Positions 41,206 to 51,592 of a stretch of 64,000 nucleotides of DNA are shown here, piece after piece. The DNA is taken from the NCBI GenBank assembly GCA_016719885.1, contig JADJYF010000001.1, positions 62,001-126,000 on the forward strand. Direction: 5' to 3'. The translations under genes were made by a program, and so were the position numbers. The notes under the pieces are model-generated. The model searched no databases and had not been told where the DNA came from. It was given only the letters and a program-made list of their open reading frames with translations. This DNA is from Pseudomonadota bacterium. GTDB lineage: Bacteria; Pseudomonadota; Gammaproteobacteria; Ga0077536. Numbering within the stretch: position 1 is the first letter of the stretch; each line of letters begins with the position of its first letter.

Positions 41206-42591
41206 ATGGGAACCGGAATCGTCACCGCGAGTTACATCATCGCCGCCGTGCTCTTCATCCTGAGCCTCGGCGGTCTCAGCAATCCCGAAACCGCGCGCCG
41301 CGGCAATGCCTACGGCATGGCCGGCATGTTGATAGCCATCGTCTCCACCGTGCTCGGCCCCGAGGTCACCGCCGGCGGCATGGCCATCCTGATATTGGTC
41401 ATGCTGATCGGCGGCAGCATCGGCTTCATCGCCGCCAAGCGCGTGCAGATGACCGAGATGCCGGAACTGGTCGCGATGCTGCACAGCTTCGTCGGCCTGG
41501 CCGCCGTGCTCATCGGTTACGCCACTTATGTCGGCGGCACCGGCGACATGGAAGGCGCGGAGAAGACCATCCACGAGGTCGAAATCTACCTAGGCATCCT
41601 GATCGGCGCCGTGACCTTCACCGGCTCGGTGGTCGCTTTCGGCAAGCTGCGCGGCAAGATCGACGGCAAGCCGTTGACCCTGCCGGGGCGACACTGGCTG
41701 AACCTGGGGCTCGGTCTCGCCTGCGTGTGGCTGGGTTCGAGTTTCATCCACGGCGGCGGCGCCTTGCCGCTGATCGTGATGACGCTCATCTCGCTCGCCT
41801 TCGGCGTGCACATGGTGATGGCCATCGGCGGCGCCGACATGCCGGTCGTGGTGTCGATGCTGAACAGCTATTCCGGCTGGGCGGCGGCGGCCACCGGCTT
41901 CATGCTGTCGAACGATCTCTTGATCGTGACCGGCGCGCTGGTCGGCTCCAGCGGCGCGATCCTCTCCTACATCATGTGCCGCGCCATGAACCGCCAGTTC
42001 CTGTCGGTGATCGCCGGTGGTTTCGGTTCATCGGGCGGTGGCCCGGTGGCGGCCATCGAGGGCGAGGTCAATCCCTTGAGCCCGGAAGAAACCGCCGAGC
42101 TGCTGCGCGAAGCGTCGAGCGTCGTGATCGTGCCGGGCTACGGCATGGCTGTCGCCCAGGCGCAGAACACGGTGTACGAGATCACCAAGAACCTGCGCGA
42201 TCGCGGCAAGACCGTGCGCTTCGCCATCCACCCGGTGGCGGGCCGCATGCCCGGCCACATGAACGTGCTGTTGGCGGAAGCGCGCGTGCCCTACGACATC
42301 GTGCTGGAGATGGACGAGATCAACGAAGACTTCGCGTCCACCGACGTGGTGCTGGTGATCGGCGCCAATGACATCGTCAATCCCTCGGCCCAGGACGAGC
42401 CCAACAGCCCCATCGCCGGCATGCCGGTGCTGGAGGTGTGGAAGGCGCAGACCGCCATCGTCATGAAGCGCTCGATGGCGAGCGGCTATGCCGGCGTCGA
42501 CAATCCGCTGTTCTTCAAGGACAACACCCGCATGCTGTTCGGCGATGCCAAGCAGAGCCTGGATGCGGGGTTGAAGGCCTTGCCGTGCTGA
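41206..42591 (+). CDS. pntB: NAD(P) transhydrogenase subunit beta
   Basis: 461 residues, starting 8 bases after pntA. About nine N-terminal membrane helices form the proton channel, with conserved helices such as VQMTEMPELVAMLHSFVGLAAVLIG. The soluble NADP(H)-binding domain III begins near 285 and shows VVIVPGYGMAVAQAQ, the GRMPGHMNVLLAEA loop, VLVIGANDIVNPSAQDEPNSPIAGMPVL and a C-terminal RSMASGYAGVDNPLF. Membrane-bound partner of PntA. Confidence 0.97.
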   Translation: MGTGIVTASYIIAAVLFILSLGGLSNPETARRGNAYGMAGMLIAIVSTVLGPEVTAGGMAILILVMLIGGSIGFIAAKRVQMTEMPELVAMLHSFVGLAAVLIGYATYVGGTGDMEGAEKTIHEVEIYLGILIGAVTFTGSVVAFGKLRGKIDGKPLTLPGRHWLNLGLGLACVWLGSSFIHGGGALPLIVMTLISLAFGVHMVMAIGGADMPVVVSMLNSYSGWAAAATGFMLSNDLLIVTGALVGSSGAILSYIMCRAMNRQFLSVIAGGFGSSGGGPVAAIEGEVNPLSPEETAELLREASSVVIVPGYGMAVAQAQNTVYEITKNLRDRGKTVRFAIHPVAGRMPGHMNVLLAEARVPYDIVLEMDEINEDFASTDVVLVIGANDIVNPSAQDEPNSPIAGMPVLEVWKAQTAIVMKRSMASGYAGVDNPLFFKDNTRMLFGDAKQSLDAGLKALPC

Positions 42592-42599
42592 GTTGCCTG

Positions 42600-42627
42600 C
42601 GAGGGCGCGAGCTCGGTCGCGCCCTCG
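42600..42627 (+). terminator. Hairpin after pntB
   Basis: An 11-bp perfect stem CGAGGGCGCGA/TCGCGCCCTCG with a 6-base loop begins 9 bases past the pntB stop. No T-run follows, so it is a probable Rho-assisted or stabilising hairpin. Confidence 0.45.
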
Positions 42628-42680
42628 TGTCGGTCTTCGCGAACCGAAGTGGCGCCGAGTTCTTGCTTGAATCTGGAATC

Positions 42681-42744
42681 GTCAGACTGAAGTCTGACCC
42701 ACAGGTGTCTCTCCTTCCATTTGTGGGTCAGACTTCAGTCTGAC
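42681..42744. repeat. REP-like inverted repeat, family A, copy 3
   Basis: A perfect 23-bp inverted repeat (42681-42703 with 42722-42744), 18-base loop, arms identical to copy 1. The loop shares TCTCCTTCC with copy 1, so all three copies can be aligned in one orientation. It lies between convergent pntB and the lipoprotein gene. Confidence 0.9.
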
Positions 42745-42777
42745 ATCCGCGCCCACCGCGAGGCGCCAGCCACGACC

Positions 42778-43328
42778 TCACCTTCCCACCGCGAACCAGC
42801 CCTTGCCCTTCAGGCAACGCAGCATGCCGACCGTCACCACCTTGGCGTTCGGCGCGACGGTGTGGGCATCGCCGAGCGTCGTGCCGCAGCTGGCCTGGTC
42901 GGCTTCGAGGCCGCCGGCGGTGCCGCCGAGTTTCCACCAGCTCGCAACCGTCAATTTCTTCAGCGGGTCGGCGGGTGGCGTGGCCGTCGGCTTGGCGGCC
43001 TGGGGTATGGACTCACCCGCGCGGCCCGCGGCTGCCACGCTGATGGTCGGCGCCGCGTGAGTCACCGCGATGTCGTCACTGGCTTGCGCTTGCTCGGCAA
43101 ACAGGACTGCGTCGCCGCTCGGCTTGGCGTAGACGAAGCCCGCCGCATTCAGGCACGCCTTGTAGGCTTCCACGTCGGCGCTCTGCGCCCGGCAGGCCTG
43201 TTCGGTGGCCTGCATCTGAGCGGGGCCGGCGCCGCGTTTGAACGTGACTTCGGCACAGCCATTCAGCAAGACCAGGGTACAGCCACAGGCCAGCAGCGCC
43301 GCGCGGCGCCCGGTATCGAGCCAGGTGT

Positions 43329-43332
<4 letters not shown>
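42778..43332 (-). CDS. Hypothetical lipoprotein at the end of the urease operon
   Basis: 184 residues from a TTG whose last bases overlap the ureG stop (TTGA). A positively charged start and hydrophobic helix lead to the lipobox LLNGC, giving C26 as the lipidated residue. The N-terminus after C26 has two cysteines in an EQACRAQ...YKACLNAAGF pattern and a C-terminal pair (SCGTT, LRCLKGKGW). The later part, WWKLGGTAGGLEADQASC through GMLRCLKGKGW, is repeat-like with the first. This resembles small secreted proteins counted as hypothetical. The function is unknown; position suggests the last gene of the urt/ure transcript, but it may simply be read through. Confidence 0.75.
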
Positions 43333-43955
<623 letters not shown>

Positions 43956-43987
43956 GGGTATTTCCTCAGGTTCAGCGCTTGCGCGCA

Positions 43988-44662
43988 TCAGGAACGGAAC
44001 AGTCGGGTGTACTGGGTTTCGTGCAAGGCGCTGGCCATGGCGAGCGCCGGCAGGCTGCCGCCGATGTCGTCGTCATCGAGCGTGAGGCCAATGGCCACGG
44101 CGCGGCTCAAGGGCTCGAGCAACTCGCACAGCAGACGTTGGCCGGCCACTTGCCCGAGCGGAATGAGCTTCACGCCCGCCAGCACCTGGCCTTCCAGCCA
44201 CGCCCAGGCATAGGCCTCGGCGGCACTGTCCCGTGGCACCAGCCAGTGCACCGCCGCGCAGGCGAAGCTCGCCGCGAGCGGCACCTTGCGGCCCGCCGGC
44301 AAGGGCAGGTGCTCGACACCGAGATCGCGCAACAGGCGCGCCAGCGCCAGGCCGCGATCGCAGTCGTCGGCGCGCAGTTCGCGCGTCTCGCGTTGCGCGA
44401 TGAGTTCCGCGCTGCGCATCGTCATGGTCTCGACATCTCCGTGTGCGGCGGCCTCATGGAGGCGCGCGTAGAGCGGGATGTCGACGGCGCCCAGGCCCTG
44501 TTCGAGCTGATCACGCAGCCACGCCGCCAGCGAGGCGGCGTCTTTCACCCAGCCAAGCTCGACCGCCATCTCGAGACCCTGGGAATAGGCGTAGGCGCCT
44601 ATCGGCAGGCTCGGGCTCGCGAGCTGCATGCAACGCATCAAGGCGGACACGCCGCGGTTCAA
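43988..44662 (-). CDS. ureF: Urease accessory protein UreF
   Basis: 224 residues if translation begins at the TTG overlapping the ureE stop (TTGA). ATG at 44638 or GTG at 44650 would shorten it by 8 or 4 residues. The family start MQLASPSLPIGAYAYSQGLE is preserved, as are the central helix ALARLLRDLGV and the C-terminal VAIGLTLDDDDIGGSLPALAMASALHETQYTRLFRS with R-L-F-R-S end. UreF binds UreD and UreG and gates Ni insertion. The start is uncertain; the rest is not. Confidence 0.93.
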   Translation of the reverse strand: MNRGVSALMRCMQLASPSLPIGAYAYSQGLEMAVELGWVKDAASLAAWLRDQLEQGLGAVDIPLYARLHEAAAHGDVETMTMRSAELIAQRETRELRADDCDRGLALARLLRDLGVEHLPLPAGRKVPLAASFACAAVHWLVPRDSAAEAYAWAWLEGQVLAGVKLIPLGQVAGQRLLCELLEPLSRAVAIGLTLDDDDIGGSLPALAMASALHETQYTRLFRS

Positions 44663-45135
44663 TGGGCGTGCCCATGGCCGTGCGCGTGGCCATGGCCGGC
44701 CGCCAGCGCGGTGCCCGCGTAGGCGCCGCTTTCGGGCTCGAACACCACCGCTTCCTCGACCACGCTCAAGCCCAGTTGTTCGAGCATGTCGGCCAGTACG
44801 TGGTCGCGCAGGCAGCGCACCCAACCTGGCCCCACCGCGATGGCGACGTGACGATTGCCGAGGTGATAGCAGGCCCGCGCGAGGCGCAGCGGATCGCTGG
44901 TGCGCGCCGTCATCACCGCTTCCGGCGCGGCCTGCACGCGTACCACCGAGTGATCTTCGCCGCGCAGCAGGTCGCCATCGCGCAGCACCGTGCCGGGCGG
45001 CAACATCAGCGCCGCCTCGCGGCGGCTGTCCAGCACCACGCGCTGGCGGCTTTTCTGTCGCTGCTCGAAAGCCAGCGTCAGCGAATCAGTGACCGAGGTC
45101 GCCGGGCCGGTGAGTTTCTGTATCAGGCGTTGCAT
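44659..45135 (-). CDS. ureE: Urease accessory nickel chaperone UreE
   Basis: 158 residues. N-terminal peptide-binding domain (about 1-75: TLAFEQRQKSRQRVVLDSRREAALMLPPGTVLRDGDLL) and metal-binding domain (about 76-140) with the conserved H-L-G-N-R-H. A His-rich tail ends GHGHAHGHGHAH, suited to storing Ni2+. UreE carries nickel to the UreDFG complex. It overlaps the ureF start and begins 13 bases after ureC. Confidence 0.95.
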   Translation of the reverse strand: MQRLIQKLTGPATSVTDSLTLAFEQRQKSRQRVVLDSRREAALMLPPGTVLRDGDLLRGEDHSVVRVQAAPEAVMTARTSDPLRLARACYHLGNRHVAIAVGPGWVRCLRDHVLADMLEQLGLSVVEEAVVFEPESGAYAGTALAAGHGHAHGHGHAH

Positions 45136-45148
45136 GGCGGGCTCTTCG

Positions 45149-46848
<1,700 letters not shown>

Positions 46849-46852
<4 letters not shown>

Positions 46853-47196
46853 GAGGCGTCCTCCAGGGCACCCATCACCGCACCCTGAAAGCCGTAGACC
46901 TTGCGCGCGCCGCCGAAGGCGACGAGTTGCACGCGGCGCGTCTGGCCCGGTTCGAAGCGCACCGCGGTGCCGGCCGCGATGTTGAGGCGATAGCCGCGCG
47001 TCGCCGCGCGCTCGAAGGCCAGCGCCGGGTTGGTTTCGAAGAAGTGGTAGTGCGAGCCGACCTGTATCGGTCGGTCGCCGGTATTGGCGACTTCGATGTC
47101 GAGCGTTGCGCGACCGACGTTCAGTTCGATATCGCCGTCGGCCGGCAACAGTTCGCCGGGAATCAATTCTCCGGCAGGCATGGCGTCAGCTATCAC
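46849..47196 (-). CDS. ureB: Urease subunit beta
   Basis: 115 residues from a GTG with GGAG 8 bases upstream; an ATG five codons later (110 residues, MPAGELIPGELL) is possible. Conserved core: GELLPADGDIELNVGR, VANTGDRPIQVGSHYHFFETNPALAFER, GYRLNIAAGTAVRFEPGQTRRVQLVAFGG. It completes the alpha-beta-gamma trimer of urease. ureA lies 24 bases upstream. Confidence 0.96.
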
Positions 47197-47220
47197 TTGC
47201 GGCTCTCCGGCATGGGTTCG

Positions 47221-47523
47221 TCAGACGATCGGGTCATGGACGGTCACGAGCTTGGTGCCGTCGGGAAACGTCGCCTCGACCTGCACGTCGTGGATCATGG
47301 CGGGCACGCCCGCCATCACGTCGTCGGCGCTGAGCACCGTGCGGCCGAGCGTCATCAGTTCCGCCACCGTGCGCCCGTCGCGCGCGCCTTCGAGGATGGC
47401 GGCGCTGATCAGCGCCACCGCTTCCGGGTGATTCAATTTCAGGCCGCGTGCGCGCCGCCTCTCGGCCAGCAGCGCGGCGGTGAACAACAGCAGCTTGTCG
47501 CGTTCGCGGGGCAGGAGATCCAT
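47221..47523 (-). CDS. ureA: Urease subunit gamma
   Basis: 100 residues, the standard length. MDLLPRERDKLLLFTAALLAERRRARGLKLNHPEAVALI and the terminal EATFPDGTKLVTVHDPI are typical of the family. It lies 19 bases downstream of ureD. Confidence 0.97.
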   Translation of the reverse strand: MDLLPRERDKLLLFTAALLAERRRARGLKLNHPEAVALISAAILEGARDGRTVAELMTLGRTVLSADDVMAGVPAMIHDVQVEATFPDGTKLVTVHDPIV

Positions 47524-47542
47524 GCTTCATTCCACTCGTGAT

Positions 47543-48379
47543 TCAAGTTGACCAGATACGAGGCGCGTGGGCTTCGCGCGCCAGCAGGGTAGGGCGCAGG
47601 GCGCTCCACAGGCGTTCGCACAGGGTGCGCAGCGGCGCGACGTGCGTCGCAAGCAAGCGACACACCAGCAGGTCTTCGAGCAAGGTGGCGCCGGCGAGCG
47701 TCGATGGCGTCGCCGCCAGGCAGGCGCGCGCGACGTCGAGATGGGCGGTGTCGGCGCCGCTGGCGATGAGCGTGGCCGAAGCGGCATGGCCGCGCAGGCC
47801 GGCGCCATCGGCATCGAGGGCGCGACCTTGCGCGGGGCGCAGACGTTCGAGCAACACGGGCGAGCCGTCGCGGTAGAGGGCAATGCGCTGATCGACGCTG
47901 CCCAGCGCGAAGCCCTCGCCGCAGGCCGGCCGGCCGAGGCACAACAGTTCCCAACCCACGAAGCGCGCGCGCGGTGCGAGATCGATACGCGTGCTGATGG
48001 CGGCACGCGCGGCCTCGAACAGCAGGTTCTCCTGCGGCAGCCATTCCAGGCAGGCGTCGTCTTCCACCGCGAAGCGCTGCGTCAAGCGCGACACCTGCGC
48101 GCTGGAACGATAGAAGCGCGTGGCCGAGGGCGTGGTCAGCAGCACCTGCGCGCCGGCGGCGAGCGTGACCGTCACATGCAATTCATCGCCGCCGACGATG
48201 CCTGCCGGCGGATGAATGAGATAGGCGTGGCACACGTCGGCGCTTTCGGGATGGAAGGGGCGCTGCACCAGCAGCGGCCCGCTATGACGCTGCGCGGTGA
48301 GGCGCGTGCGCGCACCGCGCAACGCGAACTCGAGCGCGAGTTCGGCGCGCCACGGCAGCGTGGTGGCGGCGACGCTCAA
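47543..48379 (-). CDS. ureD: Urease accessory protein UreD
   Basis: 278 residues from a TTG three bases after the hupE stop; no ATG or GTG occurs near the conserved N-terminus. Sequence starts with the family pattern W-R-A-x-L-x-L-x-F-x-x-R-G-x-R-T-R-L, then RHSGPLLVQRPFHPE, HPPAGIVGGDELHVTVTL and KFYRS-like TRFYRSSAQVSRLTQRF. UreD binds apo-urease first and forms the platform for UreF/UreG. Confidence 0.94.
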   Translation of the reverse strand: MSVAATTLPWRAELALEFALRGARTRLTAQRHSGPLLVQRPFHPESADVCHAYLIHPPAGIVGGDELHVTVTLAAGAQVLLTTPSATRFYRSSAQVSRLTQRFAVEDDACLEWLPQENLLFEAARAAISTRIDLAPRARFVGWELLCLGRPACGEGFALGSVDQRIALYRDGSPVLLERLRPAQGRALDADGAGLRGHAASATLIASGADTAHLDVARACLAATPSTLAGATLLEDLLVCRLLATHVAPLRTLCERLWSALRPTLLAREAHAPRIWST

Positions 48380-48382
48380 GCT

Positions 48383-48964
48383 TCAGCCCATCCACACCAG
48401 GGCGAGGCCCAGCACGCCGCTCGCGCTCAAGGCGCCGCGCAGCACGCGCGCATGGCGGCCGTCGTTGATGCGCGTTGCGATGGCGAAGCCGGCGGCGTGC
48501 AGCAGCACCGAGCCGAGCACGAACCAGGCGCCCGCCCAGCCCAGGCCCGCGAGTTCGCTGCCGTGGGCGTGGCCGTGAAAGATGCCGGCCACGGCGCTGA
48601 CGAGCAGGCAGGCCAGCGCCGGAAGCCGCGCCTCGCGCGCCGCCAGCGGGCCGAGCAACACCACGCTGAGCGCAATGCCGGTCTCGACCGCCGGCAGCGG
48701 CACGCCACCGGCGCCGAGCGCGGCGCCCGCCATCAAGCCGCCGACGAAGCCGAGCGGCGGCAGCAGGCGACGCGCCGACGTGGTGAGCGCCGCCCATGCG
48801 CCGACGACCAGCATGGCCAGCACATGATCGAGGCCAAGGAAAGGATGGATGAAAGCCTGCCATTCGGCGGCATGGGCGGCGAGCGGATGGGCTTCGGCCA
48901 GGGGCGCGGCCAACAGGCCGATGAGCAGGGCCGGGGTGTGCGTGAGTTTGAATGACATCGACAT
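48383..48964 (-). CDS. HupE/UreJ family nickel permease
   Basis: 193 residues from MSMSFKLTHTPALL, with AGGAG upstream. A cleavable signal (…AEA|HPLAA) followed by six membrane helices. The mature N-terminal HPLAAH and FLGLDHVLAMLVVG (H-P-x-x-G-x-D-H-x-L-x-M), the later GIFHGHAHG and the LLHAAGF motif match HupE/UreJ, which take up nickel. Being inside the urt/ure cluster it should supply Ni for urease. Confidence 0.93.
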   Translation of the reverse strand: MSMSFKLTHTPALLIGLLAAPLAEAHPLAAHAAEWQAFIHPFLGLDHVLAMLVVGAWAALTTSARRLLPPLGFVGGLMAGAALGAGGVPLPAVETGIALSVVLLGPLAAREARLPALACLLVSAVAGIFHGHAHGSELAGLGWAGAWFVLGSVLLHAAGFAIATRINDGRHARVLRGALSASGVLGLALVWMG

Positions 48965-48990
48965 GAATCTCCTGGAAATGAAACGACACA

Positions 48991-49686
48991 TCAGACCGAC
49001 AGGTACTGACGCACCAATTCGTCGTTCAATTGGTCCATGGCGTCACTCGCCACCACGCGGCCCTTGTCCATCACGCAGAAGCGATCGGCCACGCGCCGCG
49101 CAAAGGGCAGCTTCTGTTCAACCAGCAGTACCGTGAGCCCCAGTTCGCGATTCAAGCGCAGGATGAGATCGCCAATCTCGCGCACGATGTTCGGCTGTAT
49201 GCCTTCGCAGGGCTCATCGAGAATCAACAGGCGCGGCTCCAGCACCAGCGCACGGCCAATGGCGAGTTGCTGCTGCTGACCGCCCGACAGGTCACCGCCG
49301 CGACGGCGCAGCATCTTCTTCAACACCGGGAACATTTCGTAGACGCGCGCCAGGGCCGCGTGGCCGTGGCCGCCGCGCGTGGTGATGCCGAGGCGCAGGT
49401 TTTCTTCCACCGTCAGGCGCGGAAAGATCTCGCGGCCTTGCGGCACGTAGCCGATGCCGAGACGCGCGCGGCTTTCGGCCGGCTGCCCGGCCAGCGCCAC
49501 GCCGTCCAGCGTCATGTCGCCGTCACGCACGCTTTCGAGCCCCATCACACAGCGCAGCAGGGTCGATTTGCCGACGCCGTTGCGGCCCATCAGGCAAGTG
49601 CAGGCGCCGCTCGCCACCTCGAGGTCGAGATCCCACAGCGTGTGGCTCTCGCCATAGAACTGGTTGAGTTTGCTGATCGTGAGCAT
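48991..49686 (-). CDS. urtE: Urea ABC transporter ATP-binding protein UrtE
   Basis: 231 residues from the ATG at 49684-49686; a GTG directly before it overlaps the urtD stop. Walker A GRNGVGKS at 34-41, signature LSGGQQQQLAIGRAL, Walker B LLILDEPCEGIQP. The C-E-G-I-Q-P variant after Walker B is typical of UrtE. Cytoplasmic ATPase of the branched-chain amino-acid-type urea importer. Confidence 0.96.
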   Translation of the reverse strand: MLTISKLNQFYGESHTLWDLDLEVASGACTCLMGRNGVGKSTLLRCVMGLESVRDGDMTLDGVALAGQPAESRARLGIGYVPQGREIFPRLTVEENLRLGITTRGGHGHAALARVYEMFPVLKKMLRRRGGDLSGGQQQQLAIGRALVLEPRLLILDEPCEGIQPNIVREIGDLILRLNRELGLTVLLVEQKLPFARRVADRFCVMDKGRVVASDAMDQLNDELVRQYLSV

Positions 49687-50516
49687 CACGCCCCCAGGTA
49701 GACTTCGCGCACGCGCGGGTCGTTCTGTACGTCCTGCATGCTGCCCTCGGCCAGCACGTGGCCTTCATGCAGCACCGTGACCTTGCGTGCGATGGAACGC
49801 ACGAAGTCCATGTCGTGCTCCACCACCACCACCGAGCGCTGGCCGGCCAGCGCCACCAGCAATTCGGCGGTGCGTTCGGTTTCCTGGTGGGTCATGCCCG
49901 CCACCGGTTCGTCGATCAGGAGTAGTTGCGGTTCCTGCATCAGCAGCATGCCGATCTCGAGCCACTGTTTCTGGCCATGGGACAAGGCGCCGGCGCGCTG
50001 TTCGCGCTGCGCGGCGAGCCCCACCAGGTCGAGGGTCTCGGCGATGCGATCGAGGGCCGCGCCGTCAAGGCGCGCGCGCAGGCTGTGCCATACGCCCTTG
50101 CTGGCGCGCATGGCGAGCTCGAGATTGGTCGCCACCGGCAATTGTTCGAACACCGTCGGCTTCTGGAACTTGCGCCCGATGCCGGCCTCGGCAATCTCGG
50201 GTTCGCTCATCTTCAGCAGGTTGAGGCGCGGACCGAACCACGCACGGCCGCGGTCGGGGCGGGTCTTGCCGGTGATGACGTCCATCATGGTGCTCTTGCC
50301 GGCGCCGTTGGGGCCGATGATGCAACGCAGTTCGCCGCGCTCGATGTAGAGCGTCAGTTCATTCAATGCACGAAAGCCGTCGAAGCTGACGGTGATGTTC
50401 TCGACGTACAGGTTGCCTTCGCCGACGCGCGACGAGATGCCAGCCGCGTCGCTGCCGGCGCGCGTGAAGTCATCCCACCAGGTCGGCGCCGCGGCGGGTG
50501 TCGACGGCGCGTTCAT
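49686..50516 (-). CDS. urtD: Urea ABC transporter ATP-binding protein UrtD
   Basis: 276 residues from MNAPSTPAAA, whose ATG overlaps the urtC stop (ATGA). Walker A GPNGAGKST at 68-76, signature ALSHGQKQWLEIGM, Walker B LLLIDEPVAGMT, H-loop VVVVEHDMDFVR. The N-terminal extension of about 35 residues before the ABC core is usual for UrtD. It pairs with UrtE. Confidence 0.96.
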   Translation of the reverse strand: MNAPSTPAAAPTWWDDFTRAGSDAAGISSRVGEGNLYVENITVSFDGFRALNELTLYIERGELRCIIGPNGAGKSTMMDVITGKTRPDRGRAWFGPRLNLLKMSEPEIAEAGIGRKFQKPTVFEQLPVATNLELAMRASKGVWHSLRARLDGAALDRIAETLDLVGLAAQREQRAGALSHGQKQWLEIGMLLMQEPQLLLIDEPVAGMTHQETERTAELLVALAGQRSVVVVEHDMDFVRSIARKVTVLHEGHVLAEGSMQDVQNDPRVREVYLGA

Positions 50517-51589
50517 GCCCATTGCTCCCTGCGCAGGTAGCCGGCGATGCCGCGCGGGATGAGCAGGGTCACCAGCACGAACATCGCGCCAAGCACGAAC
50601 AGCCACAACTCCGGCAGCGCGCCGGTGAAATAGGTCTTGGCGAAGTTGACGACGAAGGCGCCGAGCAGCGCGCCGTAGAGCGTGCCGCGGCCGCCCACCG
50701 CCACCCAGATCACGAGTTCGATGGAGTTGAGCGGTGAGAACTCGCCGGGATTGATGATGCCGACCTGTGGCACGTAGAGCGCGCCGGCAATGCCGGCCAG
50801 CATCGCCGAGGCGGTGAACACCCACAGCTTGTAGTGCTCGACCTTGTAGCCGATGAAGCGCGCGCGGTTCTCGGCGTCGCGCACCGCCACCAACACGCGC
50901 CCGAACTTCGAATTGATGAGCGCGCGGCAACCGGCGTAGGCCAGCGCCAGGGCCAGCGCCGAGGCCACGAACAGCGCATTGCGCGTGCCGTCGGCGGCGA
51001 GATCGAAGCCGAGCATGTCCTTGAAGTCGGTCAGGCCGTTGTTGCCGCCAAAGCCCATCTCGTTGCGGAAGAAGGCCAGCAGCAGCGCATAGGTCAGCGC
51101 CTGCGTGATGATCGACAGGTACACGCCGGTGACGCGCGATCGGAACGCGAAATAGCCGAACACGCCGGCCAGCACGCCCGGCGCCAGCACCACCATCGCC
51201 ATCGCGTAGGGAAAACTCTCGAAGCCCCACCATGCGACCGGCAGTTCCTGCCAGTTGAGGAACACCATGAAGTCGGGCAGGTCGGCATTGCCGTACACGC
51301 CGCGCTCGCCGATCTGGCGCATGAGGTACATGCCCATCGCATAGCCGCCCAGCGCGAAGAACGCACCGTGGCCCAGGCTCAGGATGCCGCCGAAGCCCCA
51401 CACCAGGTCCACCGACAGCGCCAGCAGGGCATAGCACAGGTACTTGCCGAGCAGGGTCACGGTGTAGGTCGATACGTGCAGCGAAGATGTTTCCGCCGTG
51501 CCGAGATTGAGCGTCGGTACCGCCACCGCCATCAGCAGCAGCAGGCCGTAGACGAAACGGTCGGGATGCATGCGTGCGAGTGCGCTCAT
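50513..51589 (-). CDS. urtC: Urea ABC transporter permease UrtC
   Basis: 358 residues, about ten membrane helices of the LivM type. Diagnostic segments: SVDLVWGFGGILSLGHGAFFALGGYAMGMYLMRQ, FFRNEMGFGGNNGLTDFKDMLGF and AVRDAENRARFIGYKVEHYKLWVF, the coupling loop. It begins three bases after the urtB stop. Confidence 0.96.
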   Translation of the reverse strand: MSALARMHPDRFVYGLLLLMAVAVPTLNLGTAETSSLHVSTYTVTLLGKYLCYALLALSVDLVWGFGGILSLGHGAFFALGGYAMGMYLMRQIGERGVYGNADLPDFMVFLNWQELPVAWWGFESFPYAMAMVVLAPGVLAGVFGYFAFRSRVTGVYLSIITQALTYALLLAFFRNEMGFGGNNGLTDFKDMLGFDLAADGTRNALFVASALALALAYAGCRALINSKFGRVLVAVRDAENRARFIGYKVEHYKLWVFTASAMLAGIAGALYVPQVGIINPGEFSPLNSIELVIWVAVGGRGTLYGALLGAFVVNFAKTYFTGALPELWLFVLGAMFVLVTLLIPRGIAGYLRREQWA

Positions 51590-51592
51590 CGC

